This document shows, one piece after another, positions 17,353 to 26,011 of a DNA stretch of 53,270 nt. Numbering within the stretch: the first letter of the stretch is position 1; each line of letters opens with the position of its first letter. The notes below the pieces were generated by a model that ran no database searches, was not told the DNA's origin, and saw only the letters and a program-made list of their open reading frames with translations. The position numbers were made by a program, and so were the translations under genes. Source of the stretch: an uncultured Acetobacteraceae bacterium. GTDB lineage: Bacteria; Pseudomonadota; Alphaproteobacteria; Acetobacterales; Acetobacteraceae. The stretch lies in the NCBI GenBank assembly GCA_937902425.1, contig CALFNB010000517.1:1-53270 (forward strand), in the 5' to 3' direction.

Positions 17353-18273
17353 TCAGGCTTCGTGCGCGAGACGCAAACCAGGATCCGGCCAGGTCATGGC
17401 GACAAGCTGGCCGGAGCCGGAAAGGGTCAACCACGCGGTTTTCAGATCCGGGCCGCCGAAGCAGATATTGGTGCAGAACATGTCCGGCATCGCGATCTGT
17501 CGAATGAGGCCGCCCCTCGGTCCGACCACGCTGACCGAGCCGTTCACCAGGGTCGCGACACAGACGTTCCCCGCGCCGTCGACCGCCAGGCTGTCGAACC
17601 GCTGGAATCCACCCAACCCCACCATCAACCGCCCGCCATGCGGGGACGGGAACGATTCCTTGCGCAGTACGCCCGGCGCCAACACATCGAAGGCCCAGAG
17701 CCGCGCGGTCTCGGTTTCGGCGACGTAGAGGGTCTTGCCGTCCGGCGACAGACCGATGCCATTCGGCGTCAGGATCGGATGCGCCACCTCGGTGATCTTC
17801 GACCCGTCCGCCAGCGCATAATACACCCCGCCCCAATCGCGATCCCGAGCGCGCGCCTTGCCGAGATCGGTGAAATAAAATCCGCCCAAACCGTCGAACA
17901 CGATGTCGTTCGGGCCAAGCAGCTGGTGCGGCCCACAATGGTCATAGAGTACGGTCACCGCGCCGGTTTTCGGGTCCACCCGCTCGATCCGGCCGCCGGT
18001 ATAATCAGACGCGGGACCCGCCGGCCGCAGCAGATTCAACTCCGTGCGCCACATGAATCCGCCATTATTGCAAACGTAGAATGCCCCATCCGGCCCGACC
18101 GCGAGCCCATTCGGTCCGCCACCAGTATGCGCGATGACCTCGGTCGAGCCGTCGGGTTTGACCCGCGTGACGGTCTGCCGCTCGATCTCCACCAGCACGA
18201 CGGAGCCGTCCTTCATCGCCACCGGCCCCTCCGGAAACCGCAGCCCGGTTGCGATTGTCCTGATTTCGCTCAT
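17353..18273 (-). CDS. SMP-30/gluconolactonase family protein
   Basis: A 306-residue six-bladed beta-propeller of the SMP-30/gluconolactonase/LRE family, which hydrolyses lactones using a bound divalent metal. Metal ligands are recognisable: Glu in RFPEGPVA, Asn in LGPNDIVFD and LTPNGIGLS, and Asp in QRFDSLAVD. It has no signal peptide, so it is cytoplasmic. ATG 18273 has GAGGGAA seven bases upstream. It stands alone, and the sugar-acid or other lactone substrate is not evident. Confidence 0.9.
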   Translation of the reverse strand: MSEIRTIATGLRFPEGPVAMKDGSVVLVEIERQTVTRVKPDGSTEVIAHTGGGPNGLAVGPDGAFYVCNNGGFMWRTELNLLRPAGPASDYTGGRIERVDPKTGAVTVLYDHCGPHQLLGPNDIVFDGLGGFYFTDLGKARARDRDWGGVYYALADGSKITEVAHPILTPNGIGLSPDGKTLYVAETETARLWAFDVLAPGVLRKESFPSPHGGRLMVGLGGFQRFDSLAVDGAGNVCVATLVNGSVSVVGPRGGLIRQIAMPDMFCTNICFGGPDLKTAWLTLSGSGQLVAMTWPDPGLRLAHEA

Positions 18274-18628
18274 CGTCACGTTCCCTCTCGCGTTCCGCCG
18301 CGAACCTAGTACCCGGAACGGGCGACGCGCAACCTGCGGCACAATCGGGTGCTGTCCCGGTTTCCGTCAATGTCTCACCTGCCACTGCCATCGCGAGCAC
18401 GGCAAACCGATAACGCGGGGAAACGCGGCTGTGCCGTGAGGTCGCTCAGCTGCTCCCCACGACAGGGTCAGACCAATGACAAACAATGCGGGCGCTTGTA
18501 TGGTCTCGCTCGGATTGGGCTGTGTTTGTCGCGGTGGCCGCGCGCGGGCCGGCTCGACCGACAGCGGGACGCACGAATTTGTTCTTCTTTCATTGATCAA
18601 GACACGGGAATCGTGGAGTGATTGAAAA
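18274..18628. other. Intergenic region between divergent genes
   Basis: The 355 bp between the SMP-30 gene and the LRR gene hold no convincing ORF. GGTCAGACCAAT at 18466-18477 resembles half of a GntR/FCD-type operator (GGT-N3-ACC with only one flank matching), so a regulatory role is possible but weakly supported. No -10/-35 pair of good quality was found. Confidence 0.4.
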
Positions 18629-19606
18629 ATGATCTGGATTCGATCAGCACGCCGATCCGCGGCGATTTCGGTTGGCATCCAGCAACCTGGCGAGACGGGG
18701 CCCGGTCGTCGTCACGAACTCGTTCGGCTGGGATGTCTGTTGTTCATTCTCACTTTGGCATGGATCGTCGCGGGCGCCGCGACGGAACGCGCTTCCCTGG
18801 CATCGATCGAGCTACCCAACCAGGACGTGTCGTTCGCGACAAAAGACGGATTGCTGACCGCGACGTTTTCTGAAACGACAGATGATGCCGCCCTGAACGC
18901 GGCGATACCCGCGCTGGTCGCCAAGGGCGTTCAGGCGGTCAGCCTGCGCGGCGCTCCGATTCGCAACATAAGACTTTTCGCGAATTTAGCCGGCCTCCGG
19001 ACACTCGACATCTGCGGCACACAGGTGCGGGACGTCTCAGGACTCGCGTCACTGACATCTCTGCGGTCACTCAATTTGCAATTTCTGCCGATCAGCGATC
19101 TGAAGCCGCTTGCTCAATTGACCAACTTGCAGATTCTCAACATTGGTGGAACCGACGTCCACGATCTGACGCCACTCGCGGGCCTCACCTCTCTCCGAGA
19201 ACTCGTCATCGCCGTCACGAAAGTCGCCGATGTGTCGCCTCTCGCGCCGCTGATCCAATTGACCTCGCTGGACCTCGGCAACACATGGGTCAGCAACGTT
19301 CGGCCGCTGTCTGGCATGGCGAATTTGCGCGACCTGAAACTCAACGGGACGCTTGTGGCCGACGTTCAACCTTTGAGCGGCATGGTCAGCCTGCGGACCC
19401 TCGATATCGCCGCCACGGGTGTCCGCGACATCAGGCCGCTCGCGCGCCTGTCCGAATTACGGGCGCTCAACATAGAAGGCACGCTTGTCGCGGACGTGAA
19501 ACCGCTGGCCACGCTCACCGCCATGCGATCACTGGCACTTGGCGGCTCACTCGTGAGTGACATTTCGGCGCTCGCGCACCTCTCTGAACTGGCGATCCGA
19601 AGATGA
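18629..19606 (+). CDS. Membrane-anchored leucine-rich repeat protein
   Basis: A 325-residue protein with an N-terminal hydrophobic segment (LGCLLFILTLAWIVAGAA, about residues 35-52) that should anchor or export it, then about ten 22-residue internalin/SDS22-like leucine-rich repeats (about 95-325). Each repeat follows L-x-x-L-x-I/L-x-G-T-x-V-x-D-V-x-P-L. The N-terminal beta strand is typical of solvent-exposed LRR solenoids that bind protein partners. The gene ends with ATGA shared with the haloperoxidase-like gene, so the two are translationally coupled. ATG 18629 follows GGAGTG. Partner and role are unknown. Confidence 0.85.
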   Translation: MIWIRSARRSAAISVGIQQPGETGPGRRHELVRLGCLLFILTLAWIVAGAATERASLASIELPNQDVSFATKDGLLTATFSETTDDAALNAAIPALVAKGVQAVSLRGAPIRNIRLFANLAGLRTLDICGTQVRDVSGLASLTSLRSLNLQFLPISDLKPLAQLTNLQILNIGGTDVHDLTPLAGLTSLRELVIAVTKVADVSPLAPLIQLTSLDLGNTWVSNVRPLSGMANLRDLKLNGTLVADVQPLSGMVSLRTLDIAATGVRDIRPLARLSELRALNIEGTLVADVKPLATLTAMRSLALGGSLVSDISALAHLSELAIRR

Positions 19607-21240
19607 CGCGCGCGCTCGCGTCGTTGCGTGTTCGTCTGGCACGGAACGCCCAGGCCCGCGTCGTCGTCCCGTTGGGCCGTGCCGCGCTCTTGATCCTGGC
19701 GGCGACCCTGGGTGCGCTGATCCTGGGCGCACCGATACAAGCAGCACAGTCGAACCCGGCTTCGGCCGACTCCGTGTTAATCTGGAATGATCAGGTCAAC
19801 CGCGCGATTCAGGAGACGTCGACCGACGCATTCAAGGCGTCGCGCGATCTGGCGCTCGAAAGCATCGCGGTTTTCGATACGATCCGTTCCATCAACGGCG
19901 GCCCGACCTTTCTGGTTCGTCTCCGTGCCCCGCACGACCTCGATCCCGGCATCGCGGCGGCCGCGGCAGCCCATGCGATGCTCAACCATTTGTTCCCGGT
20001 GAGACAAGCGGCCCAGGACGCGGCATTCGCTGCCTCCTTGGCGCATGAGCCGGCGGGACCGGCGCGCGATCGGGCGGCGGCCTTCGGAGCAGCAGTAGCC
20101 GACGCGGTGTTCGCCGTGCGGGATCGCGACGGATGGGATGCCGCGAGACGCGATGAAGCCGGTACCGCTCCAGGCCGATGGAGGCCTACCCCACCCGAAT
20201 ACCTGCCGCCGCTGGTTCCGCAATGGGCGGCGCTGGAGCCGTTTGCTCTGAACCGGCCCAATCAGTTCCGGCCAGACGGTCCGCCGGGCCTGCAAACGGC
20301 GAAGTTCCGGGATGCGGCGGCGTACGTGGCATCGATCGGCGGCGCGCGATCGATCGTGCGAACCGCGACCCAAACGGAGATCGCGCATTATTGGAGCGAT
20401 GCGATCGGCACCTATGCGCCGGCGGGCCACTGGAATGCGATCACGGCAACTCTGCTCGCGCCCATGGACCTTGGCCTCGACGCCGAGGCTGAACTTTTCG
20501 CCGAGCTCAATGTCGCGTTGGCGGACGCGGGCATCGCTGTCGCGGACGCGAAATACACTTACTGGTTCTGGCGACCGATCACGGTAATCAGGGCGGCCGC
20601 CGCCCGTGCGCCCGCCGATCCGGACTGGTCGCCGCTGTTGGCGACGCCGAACCATCCCAGCTACATTTCCGGGCATTCCGGTTTTAGCGGCGCGGCCGCC
20701 GTCGTCCTGACCGCGCGGTTCGGCACGCGGCCGTTCAGTTTCCTCAGCGCCAGCGTCCCGGGCGTGACCCGCGGTTTCACCAGCTTTCAGCAAGCGGCCG
20801 AGGAGGCCGCGTTCAGCCGCGTGTTGGGTGGGATCCATTTTTCGTTCGACAACGCCGACGGACTGGCGACCGGCCGCGCCGTCGGGACCTGGACATTGTC
20901 GGCATTCCGCCGGATCGCCGCGGATCGAGGGCCGGTGATCGTGATGGATCGTCCGGCGAGCGACCCGATCAAAAACACGCACGGCCTGACGGGTTTCGCG
21001 TTGGACAATCATTCGCCGCTGAACATGGTCACGGTCAGGCAAGATGGTCGCGAGCCATTCAATGTCGCGGTTGACGATCGGGGGCGTTTCACCATACCGC
21101 CACGGCGTCTCGAACCCGCCGGCGTAACAAACCTGGTGATCGCGGTGCGCGGCGCGACGGGCCGAACGGCGACGGCTCGGTTGGTGATCGTCAACGCCGA
21201 GGACAACGGCGCGGTGACGGTCCCTGTTTCGGTCAAATAA
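19603..21240 (+). CDS. Secreted vanadium-dependent haloperoxidase/PAP2-like protein
   Basis: A 545-residue exported protein. The signal segment is about residues 22-48 (LGRAALLILAATLGALILGA...QAA). The catalytic core carries the vanadate/phosphate pocket residues in order: K317 and R324 in KYTYWFWRP, S-G-H358 in PSYISGHSGFSGA, R406 and H412 in FSRVLGGIHF. This order fits vanadium haloperoxidases and related acid phosphatases. Residues from about 455 form an added beta-rich C-terminal domain not needed for the core. It overlaps the LRR gene by four bases (ATGA). Haloperoxidase versus phosphatase activity cannot be decided from sequence. Confidence 0.85.
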   Translation: MTRALASLRVRLARNAQARVVVPLGRAALLILAATLGALILGAPIQAAQSNPASADSVLIWNDQVNRAIQETSTDAFKASRDLALESIAVFDTIRSINGGPTFLVRLRAPHDLDPGIAAAAAAHAMLNHLFPVRQAAQDAAFAASLAHEPAGPARDRAAAFGAAVADAVFAVRDRDGWDAARRDEAGTAPGRWRPTPPEYLPPLVPQWAALEPFALNRPNQFRPDGPPGLQTAKFRDAAAYVASIGGARSIVRTATQTEIAHYWSDAIGTYAPAGHWNAITATLLAPMDLGLDAEAELFAELNVALADAGIAVADAKYTYWFWRPITVIRAAAARAPADPDWSPLLATPNHPSYISGHSGFSGAAAVVLTARFGTRPFSFLSASVPGVTRGFTSFQQAAEEAAFSRVLGGIHFSFDNADGLATGRAVGTWTLSAFRRIAADRGPVIVMDRPASDPIKNTHGLTGFALDNHSPLNMVTVRQDGREPFNVAVDDRGRFTIPPRRLEPAGVTNLVIAVRGATGRTATARLVIVNAEDNGAVTVPVSVK

Positions 21241-21416
21241 TCGGAGCGATCTCTTGCCTCCCGCGGTCGGCGGCACTCGATCATGGCCGGTTGCTCACTG
21301 ACGCCGCCCGGGTTAGGGCTGAAACATCAAATTTTCTGACCCAGGATGTGCCGCCATGTTGAGACGGGTCGCGCTCGCCGCCGCCGCCACGCCGTTCCGA
21401 TGATGGAGTCGGCGAT

Positions 21417-22676
21417 TTGACGGCGTTGGGCCGGAACAGCCGTCCCGCGCTGCTCGCCCCTTTCCAGGTGCGTAATTTCCGCTGTCAGTTTCCGGCGGAT
21501 ATGCTGACATCCTGGGGGATCGAGATGGAGGTCCTGATCCTTGGTTGGTACATCCTGACCGAGACGGGATCGGTCCTGTTGCTGACGCTTTATAGCTCGC
21601 TGCAATATTCCGGCACGCTGATCGCGCCCTTGTTCGGCATGGCGGGGGACCGGTTCGGACATCGAAACGTCTTGTGCGCGATGCGGCTTTGCTACGCCAT
21701 GCTGGCCTCGATGCTGATGCTGCTGGCGTTTACCGGCGGAATGCGACCGCTTTACGTGATGTTGATCGCCGGCGTGAACGGAGTGGTGCGTCCGTCGGAT
21801 CTGGCGATGCGCCAGGCGCTGGTGGCGGACACCATGCCGAATGACCAACTGATGGCGGCGATGGGTGTGGCGCGCACAACCGCGGATTCGGCGCGCATCT
21901 TCGGCTCCCTGGCGGGGGCGTCCCTGGTGGCGTCGCTGGGGATCGGCCCGGCGTATGTCGCGGTCACGCTGTGTTACGGCGGCGGATTGTTTATGACCAG
22001 TTTGATTTCGAGCGGTAAACCCGGAGCGCCCGCGAGTACGCGAGGCAGCCTCGCGTTCCTGAAAGAAGTGTGGGAAGGCGTGACGTATGTCCGGCACAGA
22101 CCGCTCGAGATGGCGGGCATCTGGGTCGCGTTCCTGGTCAATTTGCTGGCGTTTCCGGTGACGAGCGGGCTGCTGCCCTATGTCGCGAAGGAGGTCTATC
22201 ACACGGACCAGACCGGCCTTGGCACCTTGGTCGCAAGCTTCGCCTTGGGCGCCTGTGTGGGTTCGCTGACGATCGGCTCCATCGGGCGTTTGCTGCGGCC
22301 CGCCCGGATGATGTTGATTTGCGCGGCGTTGTGGTTCGCGCTGATCCTGATTTTCGTGCAGGTCCCCAGCCCAGGGATAGGCCGAATCACTCTGGTCGTG
22401 GCCGGGTTCTCCCAGAGCATGAGCATGGTACCACTGGCGACGATGCTGCTGAAAAGTGCCGGCCCGAAGTTTCGCGGCCGGGTCATGGGCGTGCGTATGC
22501 TGGCGATCTACGGCTTGCCCATCGGACTGTTGGTCGCGGGTGTGCTGATCCCCTGGATCGGCTTTCGTGCTACCGCGTCATTTTATTGCTTACTCGGACT
22601 CGCGCTGATGGCGCTGATCGGCGTCCGATGGCGCGCGGCGATCTGGCCGCTCGAAGCGATCGGGAACCAGAGATGA
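21417..22676 (+). CDS. MFS exporter, EntS-like (MFS_3)
   Basis: A 419-residue inner-membrane transporter with about 12 helices. The MFS cytoplasmic loop motif is present as GMAGDRFGHRNVL (about 75-87), and PSDLAMRQALVADTM resembles the EntS/MFS_3 family, whose members export siderophores or small metabolites. The start is a TTG at 21417 with GGAG upstream; the ATGs just before are out of frame and end at a stop. It heads a run of genes on the same strand, with the next start 8 bp after its stop. Confidence 0.86.
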   Translation: MTALGRNSRPALLAPFQVRNFRCQFPADMLTSWGIEMEVLILGWYILTETGSVLLLTLYSSLQYSGTLIAPLFGMAGDRFGHRNVLCAMRLCYAMLASMLMLLAFTGGMRPLYVMLIAGVNGVVRPSDLAMRQALVADTMPNDQLMAAMGVARTTADSARIFGSLAGASLVASLGIGPAYVAVTLCYGGGLFMTSLISSGKPGAPASTRGSLAFLKEVWEGVTYVRHRPLEMAGIWVAFLVNLLAFPVTSGLLPYVAKEVYHTDQTGLGTLVASFALGACVGSLTIGSIGRLLRPARMMLICAALWFALILIFVQVPSPGIGRITLVVAGFSQSMSMVPLATMLLKSAGPKFRGRVMGVRMLAIYGLPIGLLVAGVLIPWIGFRATASFYCLLGLALMALIGVRWRAAIWPLEAIGNQR

Positions 22677-22683
22677 CCTACCC

Positions 22684-23427
22684 GTGCTGACGATTTCCGA
22701 TGTCGGCCGCCGCTTTCCGACCGGAACCGAAGCATTGCGCGACGTCTCGCTGCGTCTGCACGACGGCGATTTCCTGGCGCTGCTGGGACCGTCCGGTTGC
22801 GGCAAATCAACTCTGTTGCGCCTGATCGCCGGACTGGATCGGCCTGATACCGGAACGTTACGCTGGGATGCCAGTGCGCCGCCCGGTCCTGGCGAAATCG
22901 GCTACGTCTTTCAGGACGCCACCCTGCTGCCCTGGGCTTCCGCCGCCGACAATGTTTGGTTGCCCCTGCGGTTGCGCGGGATCGCTCGCGACGCGGCCCA
23001 GAGGGATGTGACGACGGTATTGGACCGCGTCGGCCTGATTGGATTTGAGGCGGCGCGGCCCGCGCAACTCTCGGGTGGGATGCGGATGCGGGTATCGATC
23101 GCGCGCGCCCTGGTGACCAAACCGCGTTTGCTGCTGATGGACGAACCATTCGCGGCGCTGGACGAGTTCACCCGCCACCGTTTGCAGGAGGACTTGCTCA
23201 ATCTCTGGCGTGACATCGGTTGCACCATCGTGTTCGTGACGCACTCCATCTATGAGGCAGCGTTTCTCGCCCGCCGGATCGTTTTGATGACGCCACGACC
23301 GGGGCGGATCGGACGGGAAATGGACTCGCCGCTGCCGCGGAGCGCCAATACCCGGCTCGATCCCGCCTATGCCGCATTGGTGACCGCGGTGTCGCGGGAG
23401 ATGACCGCGTTGCTGGAGGCGCCATGA
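22684..23427 (+). CDS. ABC importer ATPase, SsuB/TauB type
   Basis: A 247-residue cytoplasmic ATPase with Walker A GPSGCGKST, Q-loop VFQDATLLPW, signature LSGGMRMR, Walker B LLMDEP and H-loop VTHS. It is closest in character to nitrate/sulfonate/taurine importers. The GTG start at 22684 lies 8 bp after the MFS stop. The next gene encodes a DppC-like permease, normally served by DppD/DppF ATPases of a different type, so this pairing is unusual. A second SsuB-type ATPase with its proper SsuC permease is encoded at 28.3-30.0 kb. Confidence 0.9.
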   Translation: MLTISDVGRRFPTGTEALRDVSLRLHDGDFLALLGPSGCGKSTLLRLIAGLDRPDTGTLRWDASAPPGPGEIGYVFQDATLLPWASAADNVWLPLRLRGIARDAAQRDVTTVLDRVGLIGFEAARPAQLSGGMRMRVSIARALVTKPRLLLMDEPFAALDEFTRHRLQEDLLNLWRDIGCTIVFVTHSIYEAAFLARRIVLMTPRPGRIGREMDSPLPRSANTRLDPAYAALVTAVSREMTALLEAP

Positions 23428-24275
23428 AGCAGCCCCTCAGCCCGCGCCAACTCGCGATCCACGCGTTTTTGCATCGGCCCGTGGCGGTGGCGGGCCTCGC
23501 GATCATCGTCCTGTTCGTCGCGGCGGCGGTACTGGCATCGGTCATCGCGCCCTACGATCCGATCGCCACGTCGTGGTCGGCGATCCGCAAGGCGCCGTCG
23601 ACGGCACACTGGATGGGCACGGACGAGAATGGCCGGGACGTGCTGTCACGCGTTGTCTATGGCGCGCGGGCGAGTCTGATGGCCGGAGTCGTTTCGGTTC
23701 TGATCGCCGCCGGCATCGGCGTTCCCGCGGGACTGCTGGCCGGCCTCTCCGGACGCTGGATTGACGCCGTGTTGTCGCGCATCGTGGACGCGATGCTGGC
23801 CTGTCCGTTCCTGATCCTGGCCATCGCGCTGGCGGCTTTTCTGGGGCCGGACCTGACCAACGCGATGATCGCGATCGGCGTTTCCACCGCGCCGCGGTTC
23901 ATGCGCGTGGCACGCGCGGCGACAATCGACGCCGCCAGCAATGATTACGTGGAGGCCGCCCGCGCGTTGGGCAATCCGCCGTGGCGCGTGGCAATGCGCC
24001 ACGTACTGCCCAACATCGTGCCGCCGGTTCTGGTGCAGGGAACGCTCGCGATCGCGGCGGCGATCATCGCGGAGGCATCGTTGTCCTTTCTCGGTCTGGG
24101 CCAACAACCGCCGGAGCCGTCCTGGGGATCCATGTTGAACTCCGCGCAACGGTTCCTGTCGCAGGCACCGTGGCTCGCGGTGTTTCCGGGCCTGGCGATT
24201 TTTCTGTGCGTGCTGTCGTTCAACCTCGTGGGCGATGGTTTGCGTGACGCATTGGACCCAAGAGGCCGGCGATGA
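23424..24275 (+). CDS. ABC transporter permease, DppC/OppC type
   Basis: A 283-residue inner-membrane subunit with an N-terminal helix, GTDENGRDVLSRVVYGARASL (family signature of DppC/OppC/NikC) and the EAA-like loop YVEAARALGNPPWRVAMRHVLPN that contacts the ATPase. About six helices. It overlaps the ATPase gene by 4 bp. The partner permease (DppB), binding protein and the usual two ATPases are absent, so either it works with subunits encoded elsewhere or this is a remnant unit. Confidence 0.9.
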   Translation: MKQPLSPRQLAIHAFLHRPVAVAGLAIIVLFVAAAVLASVIAPYDPIATSWSAIRKAPSTAHWMGTDENGRDVLSRVVYGARASLMAGVVSVLIAAGIGVPAGLLAGLSGRWIDAVLSRIVDAMLACPFLILAIALAAFLGPDLTNAMIAIGVSTAPRFMRVARAATIDAASNDYVEAARALGNPPWRVAMRHVLPNIVPPVLVQGTLAIAAAIIAEASLSFLGLGQQPPEPSWGSMLNSAQRFLSQAPWLAVFPGLAIFLCVLSFNLVGDGLRDALDPRGRR

Positions 24276-24821
24276 TGCGCCTCGAGTCCATCATTCGGTC
24301 CGACCCCGATTTGATGGGCTTGCTGGAATATCTCCGCGAGATGGCACTGCCACAATGGCGGCTCGTCTCCGGCTGCCTGTACCAAACCGTTTGGAATGTG
24401 CTGACGAACCGGCCGCGCGGCACCGGGATTCAGGACTTCGACGTGATTTACTTCGATGCCGGAGACCTTTCGTGGGAAGCGGAAGACACGGTGATCAAAC
24501 GCGCGACTCGTCCATTGCAGATACGCAACCAGGCCCGCGTGCATCTTTGGTATGAGCAGCATTTTGGCGTCCCTTATGCGCCGTTGGGCAGCGTGGATGA
24601 GGCATTGACCCGCTATCCCGTGACCGTTCAGGCGGTCGGTGCACGGTTGGAGGACGATGGCCGCCTGGACATCGTCGCGCCGTTTGGCCTCGACGACCTG
24701 TTCGCCATGGTGATGCGGCCCAATCCGGCGTTCGACCATCGTCCTCACGTTCGACGCGAAGGTGGCGCGCGCCTGTCGGATCTGGCCGGAGATCAACGTC
24801 ATCAACCGAAAAGTCGAATGA
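24272..24821 (+). CDS. Nucleotidyltransferase family protein (NTP_transf_6) with apparent frameshift
   Basis: About 182 residues of the NTP_transf_6 (DUF925) family: FDVIYFDAGDLSWEAED, RNQARVHLWY and FGLDDLFAMVMRPNP are characteristic. In the frame that begins at ATG 24272 the protein would run on into the next gene. In the +1 frame from about 24735 the sequence reads TIVLTFDAKVARACRIWPE and INVINRKVE, the expected family C-terminus, then stops at TGA 24819-24821. That stop overlaps the next ATG (ATGA). A single-base indel at about 24720-24738 explains this; it could be real or a sequencing error. The gene overlaps the permease stop by 4 bp. Confidence 0.75.
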
Positions 24822-25723
24822 TCGCCCGGATCCTTTTTGTGGCGCTGCTTTGGCCGGGCCTCGTGTTCGCCGCCTGTTCGGTACGACAGCGCACCGTTGT
24901 GGCTTTGGATATCGTCGGCTCTGTCGTTCTGGTGCCGGTTGAAGTGAACGGTATCCCCGGCACGTTCATTCTCGATACCGGCGCGGCGCAGACCGTGGTC
25001 ACACCCGATGCGGTAAGTCATTTCAGTCTCGCACTCGACGAGTGGACCGCGACCACGATGCACGGCGTCGGCGGGCTCGAGCGGCGGCGAAACGCGGATC
25101 CGCACTCGGTTGAGCTTGGCGGCGTCGCGTTGCATCGGCGAAGCCTCGCTCGGGACGCGACGTTGCGCGTGGCGACACTGGCGCGAAGTATGGTACGCGG
25201 CCAGCGGATTGACGGACTTCTGGGTCGCGATTTTTTGTCGCTGTTCGATCTCGATCTGGATTTGCCCGGACGGACCCTGGCGTTGTTCGACGTGCAAGAC
25301 TGCTCCGGGCGGTTCCTGCCGTGGACCGACGCGTATCTGTCGGTTCCGGTCGAGAATCCGGCCGAGAGCGCGCTGGTGGTGCCGGTCGTGCTGGACGGTG
25401 TTCCGTTGCGAGCTTTGCTGGACTCGGGTGCCAGCCGGACCTTGGTGGCGGCACCTGGCATGGCGCGGCTCAGTCTGGGCCTGGAGCGGCTGCGGGGTGA
25501 CCCGAGCCAGGTCGTCAGCGGGCTGGGGCCGCATACCGTCACAATGTGGCAACACCGATTTGGTGCACTTCGGATCGGTGACGAGACGTTCGCTCAGCCG
25601 ATGTTTCTCGTGGCGCCGATTGAAATTCAACCGATCAGCGACATGCTGTTGGGCGCCGATTGGCTAATGCGCCACCGAGTCTGGATTTCTTACGCGACCA
25701 ACCAACTTTTCGCCACGAAGTAG
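24818..25723 (+). CDS. Secreted two-domain retropepsin-like aspartyl protease
   Basis: A 301-residue exported protein. The N-terminus is a signal peptide (MIARILFVALLWPGLVFAAC), possibly a lipoprotein signal with Cys20, although Phe at -3 is not canonical. Two tandem aspartyl-protease domains follow, the first with FILDTGAAQTVV and the second with ALLDSGASRTLV. Both catalytic Asp motifs are thus in one chain, as in pepsin-like folding, whereas viral retropepsins use two subunits. Start ATG 24818 overlaps the stop of the frame-corrected nucleotidyltransferase gene. Read without the correction, both would look like a 483-residue fusion. Confidence 0.82.
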   Translation: MIARILFVALLWPGLVFAACSVRQRTVVALDIVGSVVLVPVEVNGIPGTFILDTGAAQTVVTPDAVSHFSLALDEWTATTMHGVGGLERRRNADPHSVELGGVALHRRSLARDATLRVATLARSMVRGQRIDGLLGRDFLSLFDLDLDLPGRTLALFDVQDCSGRFLPWTDAYLSVPVENPAESALVVPVVLDGVPLRALLDSGASRTLVAAPGMARLSLGLERLRGDPSQVVSGLGPHTVTMWQHRFGALRIGDETFAQPMFLVAPIEIQPISDMLLGADWLMRHRVWISYATNQLFATK

Positions 25724-25732
25724 GAGCCCACG

Positions 25733-25978
25733 ATGGGACTTGTCAGTTGGATCGTCCTCGGCCTGATCGCCGGATACCTCGCCCACCGCCTGATGGGCAA
25801 TCGCGGCCAGGGCTTTCTGATGAATACCGTACTGGGCGTACTGGGCGCGGTGGTCGGCGGCGAGATCATGACCCAGCTTGGCCGGCATGAAGTCACCGGC
25901 CTGAACATCTACAGCATGGCGGTCGCCGTGGGAGGCGCGATCATCGTGTTGGCCATCGTGCAGGCGGTGCGTCGATAA
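25733..25978 (+). CDS. GlsB/YeaQ/YmgE family membrane protein
   Basis: An 81-residue protein with three hydrophobic helices and the conserved LVSWIVLGLIAGYLAHRLM, NTVLGVLGAVVGGEI and a final helix. This is the full length of the transglycosylase-associated (YeaQ/YmgE/GlsB) family, which is linked to stress responses; a molecular role is not established. It follows the protease gene by 9 bp and may be the last gene of that operon. A 19-bp stretch covering its last codons and stop is repeated directly downstream. Confidence 0.9.
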   Translation: MGLVSWIVLGLIAGYLAHRLMGNRGQGFLMNTVLGVLGAVVGGEIMTQLGRHEVTGLNIYSMAVAVGGAIIVLAIVQAVRR

Positions 25979-26002
25979 AACACGCAGGCGGTGCGTCGAT
26001 AA
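25960..26002. repeat. 19-bp direct repeat spanning the glsB-like stop codon
   Basis: GCAGGCGGTGCGTCGATAA occurs at 25960-25978 and again at 25984-26002, separated by five bases. The second copy lies outside the coding sequence. It looks like a recent local duplication. Confidence 0.85.
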
Positions 26003-26011
26003 CTCGCGGCG

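Noticed and set aside
18466-18477. GntR-like operator GGTCAGACCAAT
   Set aside because: Only one half-site matches well; kept as a note in the intergenic entry and not as a claim.
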